A stretch of DNA of 64,000 nt from Rhodospirillaceae bacterium UBA1479 (GTDB taxonomy: Bacteria; Pseudomonadota; Alphaproteobacteria; Rhodospirillales; Casp-alpha2), in the NCBI GenBank assembly GCA_002325375.1, contig DCRZ01000004.1, positions 1 to 64,000 on the forward strand, read 5' to 3'. The translations under genes were made by a program, and so were the position numbers. The notes below the pieces were generated by a model. That model was given only the letters and a program-made list of their open reading frames with translations. It did not search any database and was not told the DNA's origin. Shown here piece after piece: positions 17,920 through 28,300 of this stretch. Every line of letters begins with the position of its first letter. Within the stretch, counting starts at the first letter, position 1.

Positions 17920-18033
17920 TTGTCGCTTGAACCGGGAAATTTCGGCGTTCTTAACCTTTCAAATTTACGCTGCATGCCCGCAACATCGTACGATTTGGCC
18001 AATTGCGGCACACGACCGAAAAGACACACGACA

Positions 18034-18828
18034 ATGGACGATCTCGACCAACTGGAAAGCGAAAGCATCTTCATCCTACGCGAGGCCTATCAGGCTTTTT
18101 CGCGGCTCGGGATGTTGTGGTCGCTCGGCAAGGATTCAAACGTCATGGTTTGGCTCGCCAAGAAGGCGTTCTTCGGCCATGTCCCCTTCCCGCTGGTGCA
18201 TGTCGACACCGGCAACAAATTTCCTGAAATGTACGCCTTCCGCGACCGCTATGCCGTCGAATGGGGGGTAGAGCTGATCGTCGGCGGCTGCCCGCCGCTA
18301 GAAGACATGGATCAGGATCTGCCGCCGGCGACACGGCGCGCCCAACGCAAGACCCGGGGCCTGAAGGAATTAGTCGAACGCGAAGGGTTTGACGGCATCT
18401 GCGCCGGGATCCGCCGCGACGAAGAAGGTACGCGTGCCAAGGAACGCGTGTTCAGCCCGCGCAACGCCGATGCGGCCTGGGACGTGCGCGACCAGCCGCC
18501 CGAACTGTGGGGCCAATACAACACGGACTTTCCGCCGGGCACCCATGTGCGCGTCCATCCCATCCTGCATTGGTCGGAATTGGATATCTGGCGCTACATC
18601 GCGCGCGAAGATATTCCGGTGGTCGACCTTTACTTCGCCCGAAACGGCCAGCGGTATCGCTCGCTCGGCGACCAGGACATCACCCATCCCGTGGCCAGCA
18701 AGGCCGCGACCATCGAAGCCATCATCGCTGAGTTGGAACAAACCCACGTCGCCGAGCGGTCGGGCCGCGCCATGGATCACGAGGCCGAGGATTCTTTCGA
18801 ACGCCTGCGCACGGAAGGCTACATGTGA
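18034..18828 (+). CDS. cysD: Sulfate adenylyltransferase small subunit
   Basis: This 264-residue protein is the ATP sulfurylase subunit that, with CysN, adenylates sulfate to APS. It carries the PP-loop LWSLGKDSNVMV near the N-terminus and FAR-x-G-Q-RYRSLG-D near the C-terminus, as in other CysD proteins. The ATG at 18034 (MDDLDQLESE) is preferred over in-frame upstream codons, which would give a 38-residue extension unlike the family. Its stop overlaps the cysNC start as TGATG. Confidence 0.93.
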   Translation: MDDLDQLESESIFILREAYQAFSRLGMLWSLGKDSNVMVWLAKKAFFGHVPFPLVHVDTGNKFPEMYAFRDRYAVEWGVELIVGGCPPLEDMDQDLPPATRRAQRKTRGLKELVEREGFDGICAGIRRDEEGTRAKERVFSPRNADAAWDVRDQPPELWGQYNTDFPPGTHVRVHPILHWSELDIWRYIAREDIPVVDLYFARNGQRYRSLGDQDITHPVASKAATIEAIIAELEQTHVAERSGRAMDHEAEDSFERLRTEGYM

Positions 18829-20744
18829 TGGCCACCGCCCCCGCACCCGCCGACCGCAAACCCGTGGTCAAGATCGTGTTCGCAGGCCATGTCGACCATG
18901 GCAAATCGACCCTGCTGGGACGCCTTCTGACCGACCTGGGGGCCCTTCCCGAAGGCAAGATGGAAGCCGTCGCCGAAAGCTGCAAGCGGCGTGGCGTGGT
19001 GTTCGAATGGGCGTTCCTGCTGGACGCGCTGCGCGCCGAACGGGACCAGGGTATCACCATCGATTCAACCCAGGTCCAGGCCGAAACGGATACCCGCCGC
19101 TTCGTCTTCATCGACGCCCCGGGGCATCATGAATTCATCAAGAACATGGTCACCGGCGCCGCCCAGGCGGATGCCGCCGTGCTGCTGGTCGACGCCAAGG
19201 ACGGCCTGCAGGCGGAAACGCAGCGCCATGCCTTCCTGCTGGGGCTCCTGGGCATCCGCGACGTCATCGTCGCCGTGACCAAAATGGACCTGGTCGGATA
19301 CGACCAGGCCCGGTTCGACGATCTGGCGGGCCAGGTGACGGCTCATCTCGCCTCTCTTGGGTTCGATGCTGAGCGCGTCAATGCCATCCCCGTGGCCGCC
19401 CGCGACGGCGAAAACATCCTGACACGGGGCGGCGCCATGCCTTGGTATTCCGGACCGGCGCTGATCGCGCATCTGGATGCCCTGGTTCCCGGCACCGCTG
19501 CCGCCGATGCTGCGGCGGCACCGCTCCGCTTCATCGTACAGGGGGTGTACAAGTTCGACGAACGGCGCATCCTCGCCGGGCGCATTCTGTCCGGCAGCCT
19601 GGCCGTGGGCGACGAAATTCAATTTTCGCCCGGCAATCGCAGCGGACGGGTCAAGAGCATCGAGACCTGGCCGACATCGGAAAACCCGGCGGATCGTCCC
19701 ACCCGGGCCGGGACTGGACAATCGATCGGCATCACCCTGGACCAGCAGTCGTTCATCGAACGCGGCGCCGTCGGCGCCCATAAGGCAACCCCACCCCACC
19801 TGATCAATGCCCTGCGCGGCCGCATCGTGTGGTTCGGCGCCGAGCCCCTGATCCCCGGCAACCGCTACAAGATGAAGCTGAACGCGGGCGAATATCTGTG
19901 CATCGCCGAGACGATCGAACACGTCCTTGACGCCGGGGACCTGTCGACATCCGCGTCGGCGCAGGTCAGCCGCAATCAAATCGCCGACGTGGTGTTCCGC
20001 TCGCGCGGACATATGGCGGCGGACGCCTACGCCGAGGCACCGCAGACCGGGCGGTTCGTCTTGGTCGCCGATCACCGCATCGTCGGCTGCGGCCTGATCG
20101 ACCTTGAAGGATTCGCCACCGAAGATCGTCAGCAATCCCCTAAGTCAGCAAACATCCTGCGGGTCGAACACCGCATCGACATGCCCGAACGCTGGGCCGC
20201 CAACGGCCATAAAAGCGGCATTCTGTGGTTCACGGGCCTGTCCGGTTCGGGCAAGTCGACCCTGGCGTTGCGGCTGGAGGAGGCTCTGTTCCGGCGCGGC
20301 AAACAGGTCTTCGTGCTGGATGGCGACAACGTCCGCCACGGACTTTGCGCCGACTTGGGCTTTTCCCCCGATGACCGGCAGGAAAACATCCGCCGCGTCG
20401 GCGAACTGGCGCAAATCCTGGCCCATGCCGGTTTCATTGTCGTCACTGCCTTCATTTCCCCCTACCGGGCGGACCGTGACGGCGTGCGCGCCCGCGCCGG
20501 CGACCTGTTCCACGAAATCCATGTGGCGGCGGACCTGGACGTCTGCGAACGGCGCGACCCCAAGGGCCTCTACAAGAAAGCCCGGACCGGGGAAATTCCG
20601 GAATTCACGGGGATATCCGCCCCTTACGAAGCGCCGCATGCCCCCGAACTGGTCATCGACACGGCCAATTTGGAGGTCGACGCCTGCGTCGAACGCCTGG
20701 TCGACTACGCGCTTGCGACATTTGATAAGGTGGATGGTTGCTGA
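18828..20744 (+). CDS. cysNC: Bifunctional sulfate adenylyltransferase subunit 1 / APS kinase
   Basis: A 638-residue fusion. Residues 1-about 440 are the CysN GTPase with GHVDHGKST, DAPGHHEF and TKMD motifs; GTP hydrolysis drives APS synthesis. The C-terminal 200 residues are APS kinase (CysC) with the P-loop GLSGSGKST, DGDNVRHGL and the FISPYRADRD active-site region, converting APS to PAPS. The ATG at 18828 overlaps the cysD stop codon, indicating coupling. An in-frame GTG one codon earlier is also possible. A weak hairpin (20745-20764) follows the stop. Confidence 0.93.
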   Translation: MATAPAPADRKPVVKIVFAGHVDHGKSTLLGRLLTDLGALPEGKMEAVAESCKRRGVVFEWAFLLDALRAERDQGITIDSTQVQAETDTRRFVFIDAPGHHEFIKNMVTGAAQADAAVLLVDAKDGLQAETQRHAFLLGLLGIRDVIVAVTKMDLVGYDQARFDDLAGQVTAHLASLGFDAERVNAIPVAARDGENILTRGGAMPWYSGPALIAHLDALVPGTAAADAAAAPLRFIVQGVYKFDERRILAGRILSGSLAVGDEIQFSPGNRSGRVKSIETWPTSENPADRPTRAGTGQSIGITLDQQSFIERGAVGAHKATPPHLINALRGRIVWFGAEPLIPGNRYKMKLNAGEYLCIAETIEHVLDAGDLSTSASAQVSRNQIADVVFRSRGHMAADAYAEAPQTGRFVLVADHRIVGCGLIDLEGFATEDRQQSPKSANILRVEHRIDMPERWAANGHKSGILWFTGLSGSGKSTLALRLEEALFRRGKQVFVLDGDNVRHGLCADLGFSPDDRQENIRRVGELAQILAHAGFIVVTAFISPYRADRDGVRARAGDLFHEIHVAADLDVCERRDPKGLYKKARTGEIPEFTGISAPYEAPHAPELVIDTANLEVDACVERLVDYALATFDKVDGC

Positions 20745-20768
20745 CGGTGCTTCCGCCGGCACCGGGCA

Positions 20769-22298
20769 CTAGCTGGCGCGCTTGCCGCGCGCGGCCATTT
20801 CCGCGAGGAAGCTCTCGGTCGATCCGGCCTTGAGGAACGAATAGGCGCAGCCCAGCACCCGGTCCTTGCGCTCGCCTTCTTCGGGGCAGCTTTTTTCCGG
20901 AATGCGCGGCTTGCCGTCGGCGGCGTCCTGGTCCTCGCCGGGAAGTGCCCCCGGCAAATCCTTCTCCCGTTGTGACGGGTCCTGGGATTCCGGCTGGATG
21001 ACGATGTCTGGATGCACGCCCTCAGCCTGGATGGTATGGCCGGACGGTGAATAGTAGAGCGCCGTGGTCAGGCGCAGCGCCCCTTCCACCGGCAGCGGCA
21101 TGATGGTCTGCACCGACCCCTTGCCGAACGACCGCGTGCCCATAACCGTCGCCCGGCCGTGGAATTGCAGGGCGCTGGCGACGATCTCCGACGCCGAGGC
21201 CGAACCGCCGTTGATCAGCACCACGATCGGCAGGTTGCGGGCAAGATCCCCGGGCCGGGCATCGTAATTGCGCTGATTATCGTCCGTGCGACCGCGTACG
21301 GAAACGATCCCGCCTTTATCCAGGAAGCTGTCGGCGAGGATCAACGATTGATCCAGCAGACCGCCCGGGTTCGAGCGCAGGTCCAGAACCACACCCCGAA
21401 TCTGGGCATCGGGCTGGGTCCGCAGTTCCGCCATGGCCTTGGCGATGCCGCTTTCGACCTTTTCCGAGAACCGGGTGACCCGGACATAACCGATGTCGCC
21501 GTCGACCCGCCATCGCACGGCACGTACCTTGATCACCGCACGCACCACGGTAACGTCGAATTCGGGCTGGCTGCCCCGGCGGATGCGCAGCACGATCTCG
21601 GTCCCCGGATCGCCGCGCATCTTGGCCACGGCCTCGCTCAGGCTCTTGCCCAGGACCGGATCACCATCGACGGCGGTGATACGGTCGCCCGATTGCAAGC
21701 CCGCGCGTTCGGCCGGCGTATCCTCGATGGGAGAGACGATCTTGACCAGCCCCTCCTCCATCGTCACCTCGATGCCCAGGCCACCGAATTCACCGCGCGT
21801 CGTGATATAGGTTTCCTCGAACTCGCGGGCGTTCATGTAGTCGGAATGGGGATCAAGGGACTGCAGCATGCCGTCCAGCGCCTTCTCGACCAATTCCCGA
21901 GGCGCCAGGCTGGCCGGTTCCGGCTTGTCCTTCTCCACGCCCTTGATGGCGGCGTCGATCAGTTCAGCGTCGTTGAGATCACGCACATAGGACGCCCGCA
22001 CGCGGCGAAAGGCAAAGCGGAAATAATCCAGGCGTTCCTCGGCGTCACGGGTGCTGACGTAGCGGTCGTAAACCGCGTTGAACCGGTCAAGCTGCTGGCG
22101 GGTTTCATCGCTGAGGGCAAGACGGTCGACGCCAAGCGCCTCCATCACGCGGGCGACGCTGGATTGCTGGGCGGTGCATCCGGCGATCCCTACCGCCACC
22201 CCAAAACCAAGAACCGCCGCCCCCGTCCATGCCAGGGACGCGCGGAGCGCTCTCTTCGGTCTTGGGTCCTGCGGTTTGGTTTCGCCCGGCCGATCCAT
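20769..22298 (-). CDS. ctpA: S41 carboxy-terminal processing protease, predicted lipoprotein
   Basis: A 509-residue Ctp/Prc-family serine protease. It has an N-terminal hydrophobic segment ending in the lipobox IAGC (about residue 41), a PDZ domain (about 175-260, with AGLQSGDRITAVDG) and an S41 protease domain. The catalytic Ser is in GGSASASEI and the Lys in SFGKGSVQ. Such enzymes trim periplasmic and envelope proteins from the C-terminus. The lipobox suggests it is tethered to a membrane rather than released. The start ATG overlaps the stop of the upstream DHH gene by one base. Confidence 0.88.
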   Translation of the reverse strand: MDRPGETKPQDPRPKRALRASLAWTGAAVLGFGVAVGIAGCTAQQSSVARVMEALGVDRLALSDETRQQLDRFNAVYDRYVSTRDAEERLDYFRFAFRRVRASYVRDLNDAELIDAAIKGVEKDKPEPASLAPRELVEKALDGMLQSLDPHSDYMNAREFEETYITTRGEFGGLGIEVTMEEGLVKIVSPIEDTPAERAGLQSGDRITAVDGDPVLGKSLSEAVAKMRGDPGTEIVLRIRRGSQPEFDVTVVRAVIKVRAVRWRVDGDIGYVRVTRFSEKVESGIAKAMAELRTQPDAQIRGVVLDLRSNPGGLLDQSLILADSFLDKGGIVSVRGRTDDNQRNYDARPGDLARNLPIVVLINGGSASASEIVASALQFHGRATVMGTRSFGKGSVQTIMPLPVEGALRLTTALYYSPSGHTIQAEGVHPDIVIQPESQDPSQREKDLPGALPGEDQDAADGKPRIPEKSCPEEGERKDRVLGCAYSFLKAGSTESFLAEMAARGKRAS

Positions 22299-23227
22299 TA
22301 TCCGTCCGCGGTAATCTGTTCGATCAATTCCCCCAGAATCCGTTCGGCGTCCTCATTTTCAACCTGGCAGGTCCCCGCGTTCAGGTGCCCCCCGCCGCCA
22401 TATTTGAGCATCAGCTCGCCCACGTTCGTATTCGACGTGCGGTTGAGAATCGATTTGCCGGTCGCGAACACGGTGTTCATCTTCTGCATGCCCCACATGA
22501 CGTGGATCGAGATGTTGGTGTCCGGATACAGCGCATAGATCATGAACCGGTTGCCGGCGAAGATGGTTTCTTCTTCCCGCAGGTCAAGCACCACCAGATT
22601 GCCATGTACCGTGGAACACCGCTTGATCTGGTCGATCTGCTTTTCCCGGTGCTCGTTGTAAAGCTCCACCCGTTCCTTGACGTCGGCCAGGTCCAGGATC
22701 TGCTCGATGGAATGGCCCCGGCAATAATCGATCAGGTCCATCATCAACTGATAGTTGGAGACCCGGAACTCGCGGAAGCGGCCCAGCCCCGTGCGCGCGT
22801 CCATCAGGAAGTTCATGAGGTCCCAGCCCTGGGGGTTGAGCACCTCGTCCTTGTTGAACTGCGCGGCGTCGCCCTTATCGACGGCCGCCATCATATCGTC
22901 GGCCACGTTGGGGAATCCGGCCTTGCCGCCGTAATAGTCATAGACGACGCGGGCGGCGGAAGGGGCATCCGGATCAATGATGTGGTTTTCCGGCTTGTCC
23001 TCCATGCGCAGGGTTTCGCTGAGGTGGTGGTCGAACGCCAGATGAATCCCGGGAACGTAGGGCAGGTTCGTGGAGATGTCGCGCTCCGACACCAGGATGG
23101 TGCCGTCTTGCATATCCTTCGGGTGGACGAACTTGATATCGTCAATCATATCAAGTTCCTTCAGCAGGACGGCGCAGACCAATCCATCGAAGTCGCTTCG
23201 GGTAATCAGGCGAAATTTGTCAGTCAT
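22298..23227 (-). CDS. DHH-family phosphoesterase
   Basis: A 309-residue protein with the DHH-family metal motifs SDFDG near the N-terminus and DHH in AFDHHLSE, and the DHHA1-like GGGGHLNAG near the C-terminus. The family includes exopolyphosphatases, nanoRNases and cyclic-dinucleotide phosphodiesterases; I cannot tell the substrate from sequence alone. It is translationally coupled to the S41 protease (TAATG overlap), an arrangement with no obvious functional logic. Confidence 0.8.
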   Translation of the reverse strand: MTDKFRLITRSDFDGLVCAVLLKELDMIDDIKFVHPKDMQDGTILVSERDISTNLPYVPGIHLAFDHHLSETLRMEDKPENHIIDPDAPSAARVVYDYYGGKAGFPNVADDMMAAVDKGDAAQFNKDEVLNPQGWDLMNFLMDARTGLGRFREFRVSNYQLMMDLIDYCRGHSIEQILDLADVKERVELYNEHREKQIDQIKRCSTVHGNLVVLDLREEETIFAGNRFMIYALYPDTNISIHVMWGMQKMNTVFATGKSILNRTSNTNVGELMLKYGGGGHLNAGTCQVENEDAERILGELIEQITADG

Positions 23228-23334
23228 AACCTAGTCTTCCCCCGTCTCTGGGCCGATTTTTGATCCCGTTTTGATGTGGGCTGATATCTGGGCGCAGTTT
23301 GCCGGGATTCGTGGCGTTAGGGAACCCAAATCTA

Positions 23335-24393
23335 TCAACGCCGGGCCTGATGCAGGCACCACAGCGCCGAGGTCAGCAACACCACGGCCCCGGCTTGATG
23401 CAGGGCACCCAGGGCAACCGGCACCGCCGTCAGCAGGGTGGCGATGCCGATACCCGCCTGGGCAAGGACCGCCAGGGCCATGAACCCGGCCCCCCGCTTG
23501 ATCCCCAGGGGGGCATCCGCCCGATGTACGCCGGCCCAAAATGCCACGACAAGGCAGACCGTGGAGACGGCCAGAACCCGGTGATCGAACTGCACCGTCG
23601 CCCGGTCCTCGAAGAAATTCAGATAAACCGGACGCAGATGAAAGGCGTCGGCCGGCAACAGGCGGCCTTCCATCAGGGGGAACGTGTTGTACATCAACCC
23701 CGCGTCCAGCCCGGCGACCAAGGCGCCGGAAAACACGGTCAGGAAGATGAAGCCCAGCACTCCCGTGGCCCAGGCGACAAATCGTGCCCGATCCCTGGGC
23801 ACCACCGCATAGCGCGGCTGTATGATGTCCAGCGCGGTCCACAGCGCAAACAGATAAATCGCCAGCGCCAGGGACAGATGGGCGGCCAGGCGGTATTGGC
23901 TGACCGACGGCTCGTCGACCAGCCCGCTTTTCACCATGTACCAGCCCAGCACCCCCTGCAGCCCGCCGAGCACGAACAGAATCGCGCATTTTTTCCGGAT
24001 CGGGCCGTTCAGGCGCCCTTTCGCCAGGAACCAGGCAAAGGGAATGAAAAACACAACCCCGATGATGCGTCCGAACAGGCGGTGCAAGTATTCCAGCCAG
24101 AAGATTTCCTGAAACCCGCTGAGGCTCATCCCCGCGTTGACGTGCCGGTATTCCGGGCTTTGCCGGTAGGCATCGAAGGCCGCCTGCCAGGCGGCTTCGG
24201 TCAGGGGCGGCAGCCAGCCCGTAACCGGATGCCAGTCAACCATGGACAAACCCGATTGGGTCAGGCGTGTCACCCCGCCAAGAACGATCATGGCGAAGAC
24301 CATGGCGCAGATCACCAGCAGCCAAGTGGCGACGGGATCAAAGGCGCCGGGCCGGGAATCGTTCGCTTCGCAGGTATCCGTGGCGGTGTTCAT
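23335..24393 (-). CDS. ctaA: Haem A synthase (COX15/CtaA)
   Basis: A 352-residue membrane protein with about eight helices that hydroxylates and oxidises haem O to haem A for cytochrome c oxidase. Conserved haem-ligand His residues are visible in LEYLHRLFGR, LAAHLSLAL, VQFDHRVLA and LGALHQAGA. The early GGVTRLTQSGLSMVDW motif is typical. It implies an aa3-type terminal oxidase elsewhere in the genome. Confidence 0.93.
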   Translation of the reverse strand: MNTATDTCEANDSRPGAFDPVATWLLVICAMVFAMIVLGGVTRLTQSGLSMVDWHPVTGWLPPLTEAAWQAAFDAYRQSPEYRHVNAGMSLSGFQEIFWLEYLHRLFGRIIGVVFFIPFAWFLAKGRLNGPIRKKCAILFVLGGLQGVLGWYMVKSGLVDEPSVSQYRLAAHLSLALAIYLFALWTALDIIQPRYAVVPRDRARFVAWATGVLGFIFLTVFSGALVAGLDAGLMYNTFPLMEGRLLPADAFHLRPVYLNFFEDRATVQFDHRVLAVSTVCLVVAFWAGVHRADAPLGIKRGAGFMALAVLAQAGIGIATLLTAVPVALGALHQAGAVVLLTSALWCLHQARR

Positions 24394-24560
24394 GGGGGAT
24401 TTCCACGTTTCCGGTTACATTCTTACAGCGGGAAGACACCGAAAAGATATCCGGTGCCATTGATTCAGCGGGGGTTTTGCACAATGGTGTGGCGCAGACG
24501 CCGCCGCACAGGCCCGCACGCCCTCGCGTCATATCGCAAACACCCGACGAAGCCAACCGC

Positions 24561-25361
24561 ATGAACAGAAAATCTCCCCCCGCCGTTACCCCCGTCGCCA
24601 TTGTCGGCGCCGGCCCGGGCGACCCGGACCTGCTGACGGTCAAGGGCCTGCGCCGCATCATGGGGGCCGACGTGGTGGTCTATGACAAGTTGGTGTCGGA
24701 CGAGATTCTCGATCTGATTCCCGCCGGCGCCAGCCGCATCTTCGCCGGCAAACAGGCCCGCAACCACCACATGCCGCAAGACGACATCAATGTCCTTCTG
24801 GTCAAGCTGGCGCGATCCGGCCGCCGGGTCGTGCGGCTCAAGGGCGGCGACCCCTTCGTGTTCGGGCGCGGCGGCGAGGAAGCGCTGCATCTCACGCGGG
24901 AGAACATCCCGTTCGAAATCGTGCCGGGCATTACCTCGTCTGCCGGTTGTGCCGCCTATGCGGGGATTCCCCTGACCCACCGGGGCCTTGCCCATAGCGT
25001 GCGATTCATTACCGGCCACCTGGCCACCGAGGGGTCGCTGGAACTGGATTGGGACGGCTTGGCCGACCCTGAAACCACCTTGGTCGTCTACATGGGCCTG
25101 ACCAATCTGGCGGTGATCTGCGAACAACTGATCAGCCATGGCCTGGCACCGGACACCCCCGCCGCGGCCATCAACCAAGGCACACGCCCGCAACAGCGCA
25201 CGGTGCATGCGGTGCTCAAGGACCTTGCCGACGCGGTTGAACATACGCACCTCGTGGGGGCCACGCTGCTGGTGATCGGCAAGGTTGCCGGCCTGGCCCA
25301 GGACCTGGAATGGTTCAATCCAGAGCACATCGAAGACGGCGAAGCCGACAGCGGGGACTGA
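24561..25361 (+). CDS. cobA: Uroporphyrinogen-III C-methyltransferase
   Basis: A 266-residue SUMT that methylates uroporphyrinogen III at C2 and C7 to precorrin-2, the branch point to sirohaem and cobalamin. It has the SAM-binding VGAGPGDPDLLTVKG, the VVRLKGGDPFVFGRGGEE motif and MGLTNL. I start it at the ATG at 24561; the frame extends upstream to 24267 without family resemblance. Sirohaem is needed by sulfite reductase, so it may serve the nearby cys pathway, although it is 3.8 kb from cysNC and not in one operon. Confidence 0.9.
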   Translation: MNRKSPPAVTPVAIVGAGPGDPDLLTVKGLRRIMGADVVVYDKLVSDEILDLIPAGASRIFAGKQARNHHMPQDDINVLLVKLARSGRRVVRLKGGDPFVFGRGGEEALHLTRENIPFEIVPGITSSAGCAAYAGIPLTHRGLAHSVRFITGHLATEGSLELDWDGLADPETTLVVYMGLTNLAVICEQLISHGLAPDTPAAAINQGTRPQQRTVHAVLKDLADAVEHTHLVGATLLVIGKVAGLAQDLEWFNPEHIEDGEADSGD

Positions 25362-25388
25362 GCCCCCGCCCCCAGGTCTCTTTCAAAA

Positions 25389-28300
25389 TCAGATATTTCT
25401 GCCCAGGGCGCGGGCCAGGATCATGTAGACCTTGCCGACATCGGACGACAGGAAGGTCGTGCGCAGGATGTTGTCCGGATCGCGTTTTGCGGCCTCGCGC
25501 AGCACCCGCTCGAACTCGCTGAGATAGCGGCCGGCATAGTCCCGGAATTCCGGGTTCTCGCGGTACAGCTTTGCGATGGCATCAAGCTTCGTCTTTTCCC
25601 GGAAGCCCAGCATCTTGCGTACGAACACGCCTTTTTCGCCTTGGTTGAAGCGGCGCCATTCGTCTTCACTGATCGGCACTTCCAGCGACCGGTTAAGATC
25701 GACCGCGACGGATTGCAGACGTTCCGTGACAAAGCCCATCTGCTGCAGGAAGTCAGATGCCTGAACGTCTTCCTTGCGCTTGGTGAGGGTATCCAGGATC
25801 GAACGCGCGTCATCGCTGGCAAATTGCAATTGGCGCGACTGGGCTTCCAGGTTGGTGCTGGTTTCCTGGGCACGGCGGCTGAAGTCGCCGAGCGAACGGT
25901 TGATGTTCTCCGCCTGATTGCGCAGCGCCGAATCCCACAACCCGACCTTGGAAATGGCTTCGTCCGACGCCTTGCCAAGCTGACGTCCCCGTTCGCTGAT
26001 CGACTGACCCAGGGCGGTAATACTCTGCTCCGCCAGCCGGTAGTTGGATGACAGGTGGTCCATCTGGCGGCGCAGCGTTTCGGCAGCGCCGTCCATCTTG
26101 GTCAGAACCTTATCGGCAAGGCCGCCGGCTTCATCCGTATGGGCACGCAGGACTTCCGACAGACGATTGATCTTCTCGCTGCTTTCGCGCCACAAGCCAT
26201 CAGCCTCGGTCGAGGTCCGGGCCACCGCCTCACCGGCCTGATCCAGACGCTGAACGGCGCGTTCCGACACGCGGTCAAGCTGTTCAGCCCGGGTGTCGAG
26301 GGAATGAGATGCCTCATCGACCCGCGATGTCAGGTCACGCGACACGTTTTCCAATTCGTCCAGGCGCGCGCGGAACTCCCGGCCCAGGTCCTTCAGCCCC
26401 GCCAGGGTGCTGTCCGACATGCCTTCCAGTTCCACCGTGCGCTGGCGCAGCATGGTGCCGATGGCCTCGACCTGACCCGACGCCCGCTCGACAACGCCGG
26501 TCAGTTGCTGCGACGACGAATGCAGGGAATCGGAAATCAAGGTCACCATGTTGGACGACTTGTCGACGGTCTGGGCAACCTCATTGGCGCGGCTTTGCAG
26601 CCCTTCGCCCACACGCATCAGGCGCGCCGCCGCGTCGTTGGCCATGCGCGTGACGTTGACCGCCTGTTCCTGCAGGCGTTCCGAGAACCCATGCAGATCC
26701 GTGCCGGCAGTTTCCGACGCCTTGGTCACATCGGCGGCAGAGGTGCGCATGACGGTCGACAGACTGGTCAGGCGTTCGCGGGCGTCCGTCACCGCCTGTT
26801 CCAACTCGCCCCTGTATTGCGTCAACCCATTGCGGATGCCGGCCAGACGCGCCGTCGTGCGGTCTGAATCGGTGACCGCTTCCTGTACCACTTCCTTAAC
26901 GACATCGCCGATGGTGCCCAGGCGCGACACCGCATGGTCGACCACTTCCTCGACCTTGACGCTGCCTGCCGTAAGAGAGTCGGATGCTTCCGCCACCCGG
27001 CCCGACGCCCGCGCCGTCGCTTCGTCCAATTCGCCCGCCGCATCCTTCAAGAAGCGCCGGGCGCTGGCGATGCGCTCATCCGTCAAGGTGCTGACCCGCT
27101 CCAGTTCCACCGTGCGCAGTTCCATCGCGTCACGCAGGGCATTCATCTTGCGGTTTGCGGCGTCCGACGTTTCCGACACGGCTTCGCCCTGACGGAATAG
27201 GATTTCCGTGACCATGGACAACAGGTTCGCCGCATGATCCGCCACTTCACGGATCGCCCGCGACTGGCCGTTCAGCGCGGCACCGGCCTTGGTCATTTCG
27301 CCCACGGCCTCGGCCCCGGATACCTGCAAGCCTGTGGTTCCCCGCTTGACCGCATCCAGCGTCGCGCCGATCGCGGCGGTGGTCTGCGTCGAGGCGGCAA
27401 CGATCTGTTCCAGGCGCCCGCGCATGGTCGCATCCAATTCGTGCAGCTGGCTCGCCGTTTCGTTGACCGTCGCATTGACCTGGTCGCCGGCCCCTTCGAC
27501 AGCCCCCCCAGCGTTGCCGACCTGTTCGACCGCGCGCTGGGAAATCTCGCGCAGGCGATCGGAATGGAAGCGCAGCAGGGCCGACACCTTTTCCAGGTTG
27601 GTGATGGCTTGGCCCGATGCATCACCGATCAAGGTCGACTGGCTGTTCATCTGGCCGCCCAATTGACCCAACCGTTCGACGGCCTGGGTGCTGGCGTCCG
27701 TCAGGCCCAACAGGGTTTCCTGCAAGGCCTGGGCGGTGGTTTCGGCGCGCTGGGTCGAGGCCTGAACCCGGTCCGCGCTGTGCAGCATGGCCCGCGTGAC
27801 CGACGCAACATCGGCCGATCCCTTGTCGACGGTGCGGGCAAGGCTGGTTTCCGTTTCGCGCAGGCCCTCGATCAGGCCCGTGACCCGGCCGTCCGCCGTG
27901 TCGGCGGCGGCGGAAAGATCGCCCTGGCGGCGCATCAGATCGGCACCCACCGCGGCCAGGCGGTTGGCGGCGGCATCCGCGGCCTGGGCCAGTTCGTTGC
28001 GGCGCTGGGCCATTTCATGACCGAATTCCGTCAGCCGCTCGACCGCCTGATCGGCGACGCCGCGCAGGTCTTCGGACCGGCCGCGCAATTCACCACCGGC
28101 CTGTTCCGCGCGCGTGATCGTGCGTTCGGCATTTTCTCCAAGCTCATTGGTCGCCCGTTGCAGGTTGCCCGCGGCGGTATCGGCCTGTTCGGCGACGCGC
28201 TGAGCCTGACCGTGCAGATTGTCGACCTGTGCCGACAGCCCGTCGCCCGATTGGGTCAGGCGGCTGACCGCACGGTCGACGGTTTCGGTAATGGCGGTGG

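Noticed and set aside
20745..20764. Hairpin CGGTGC-N8-GCACCG after cysNC as a terminator
   Set aside because: The stem is only six base pairs and no T-run follows, so I do not list it as a feature.
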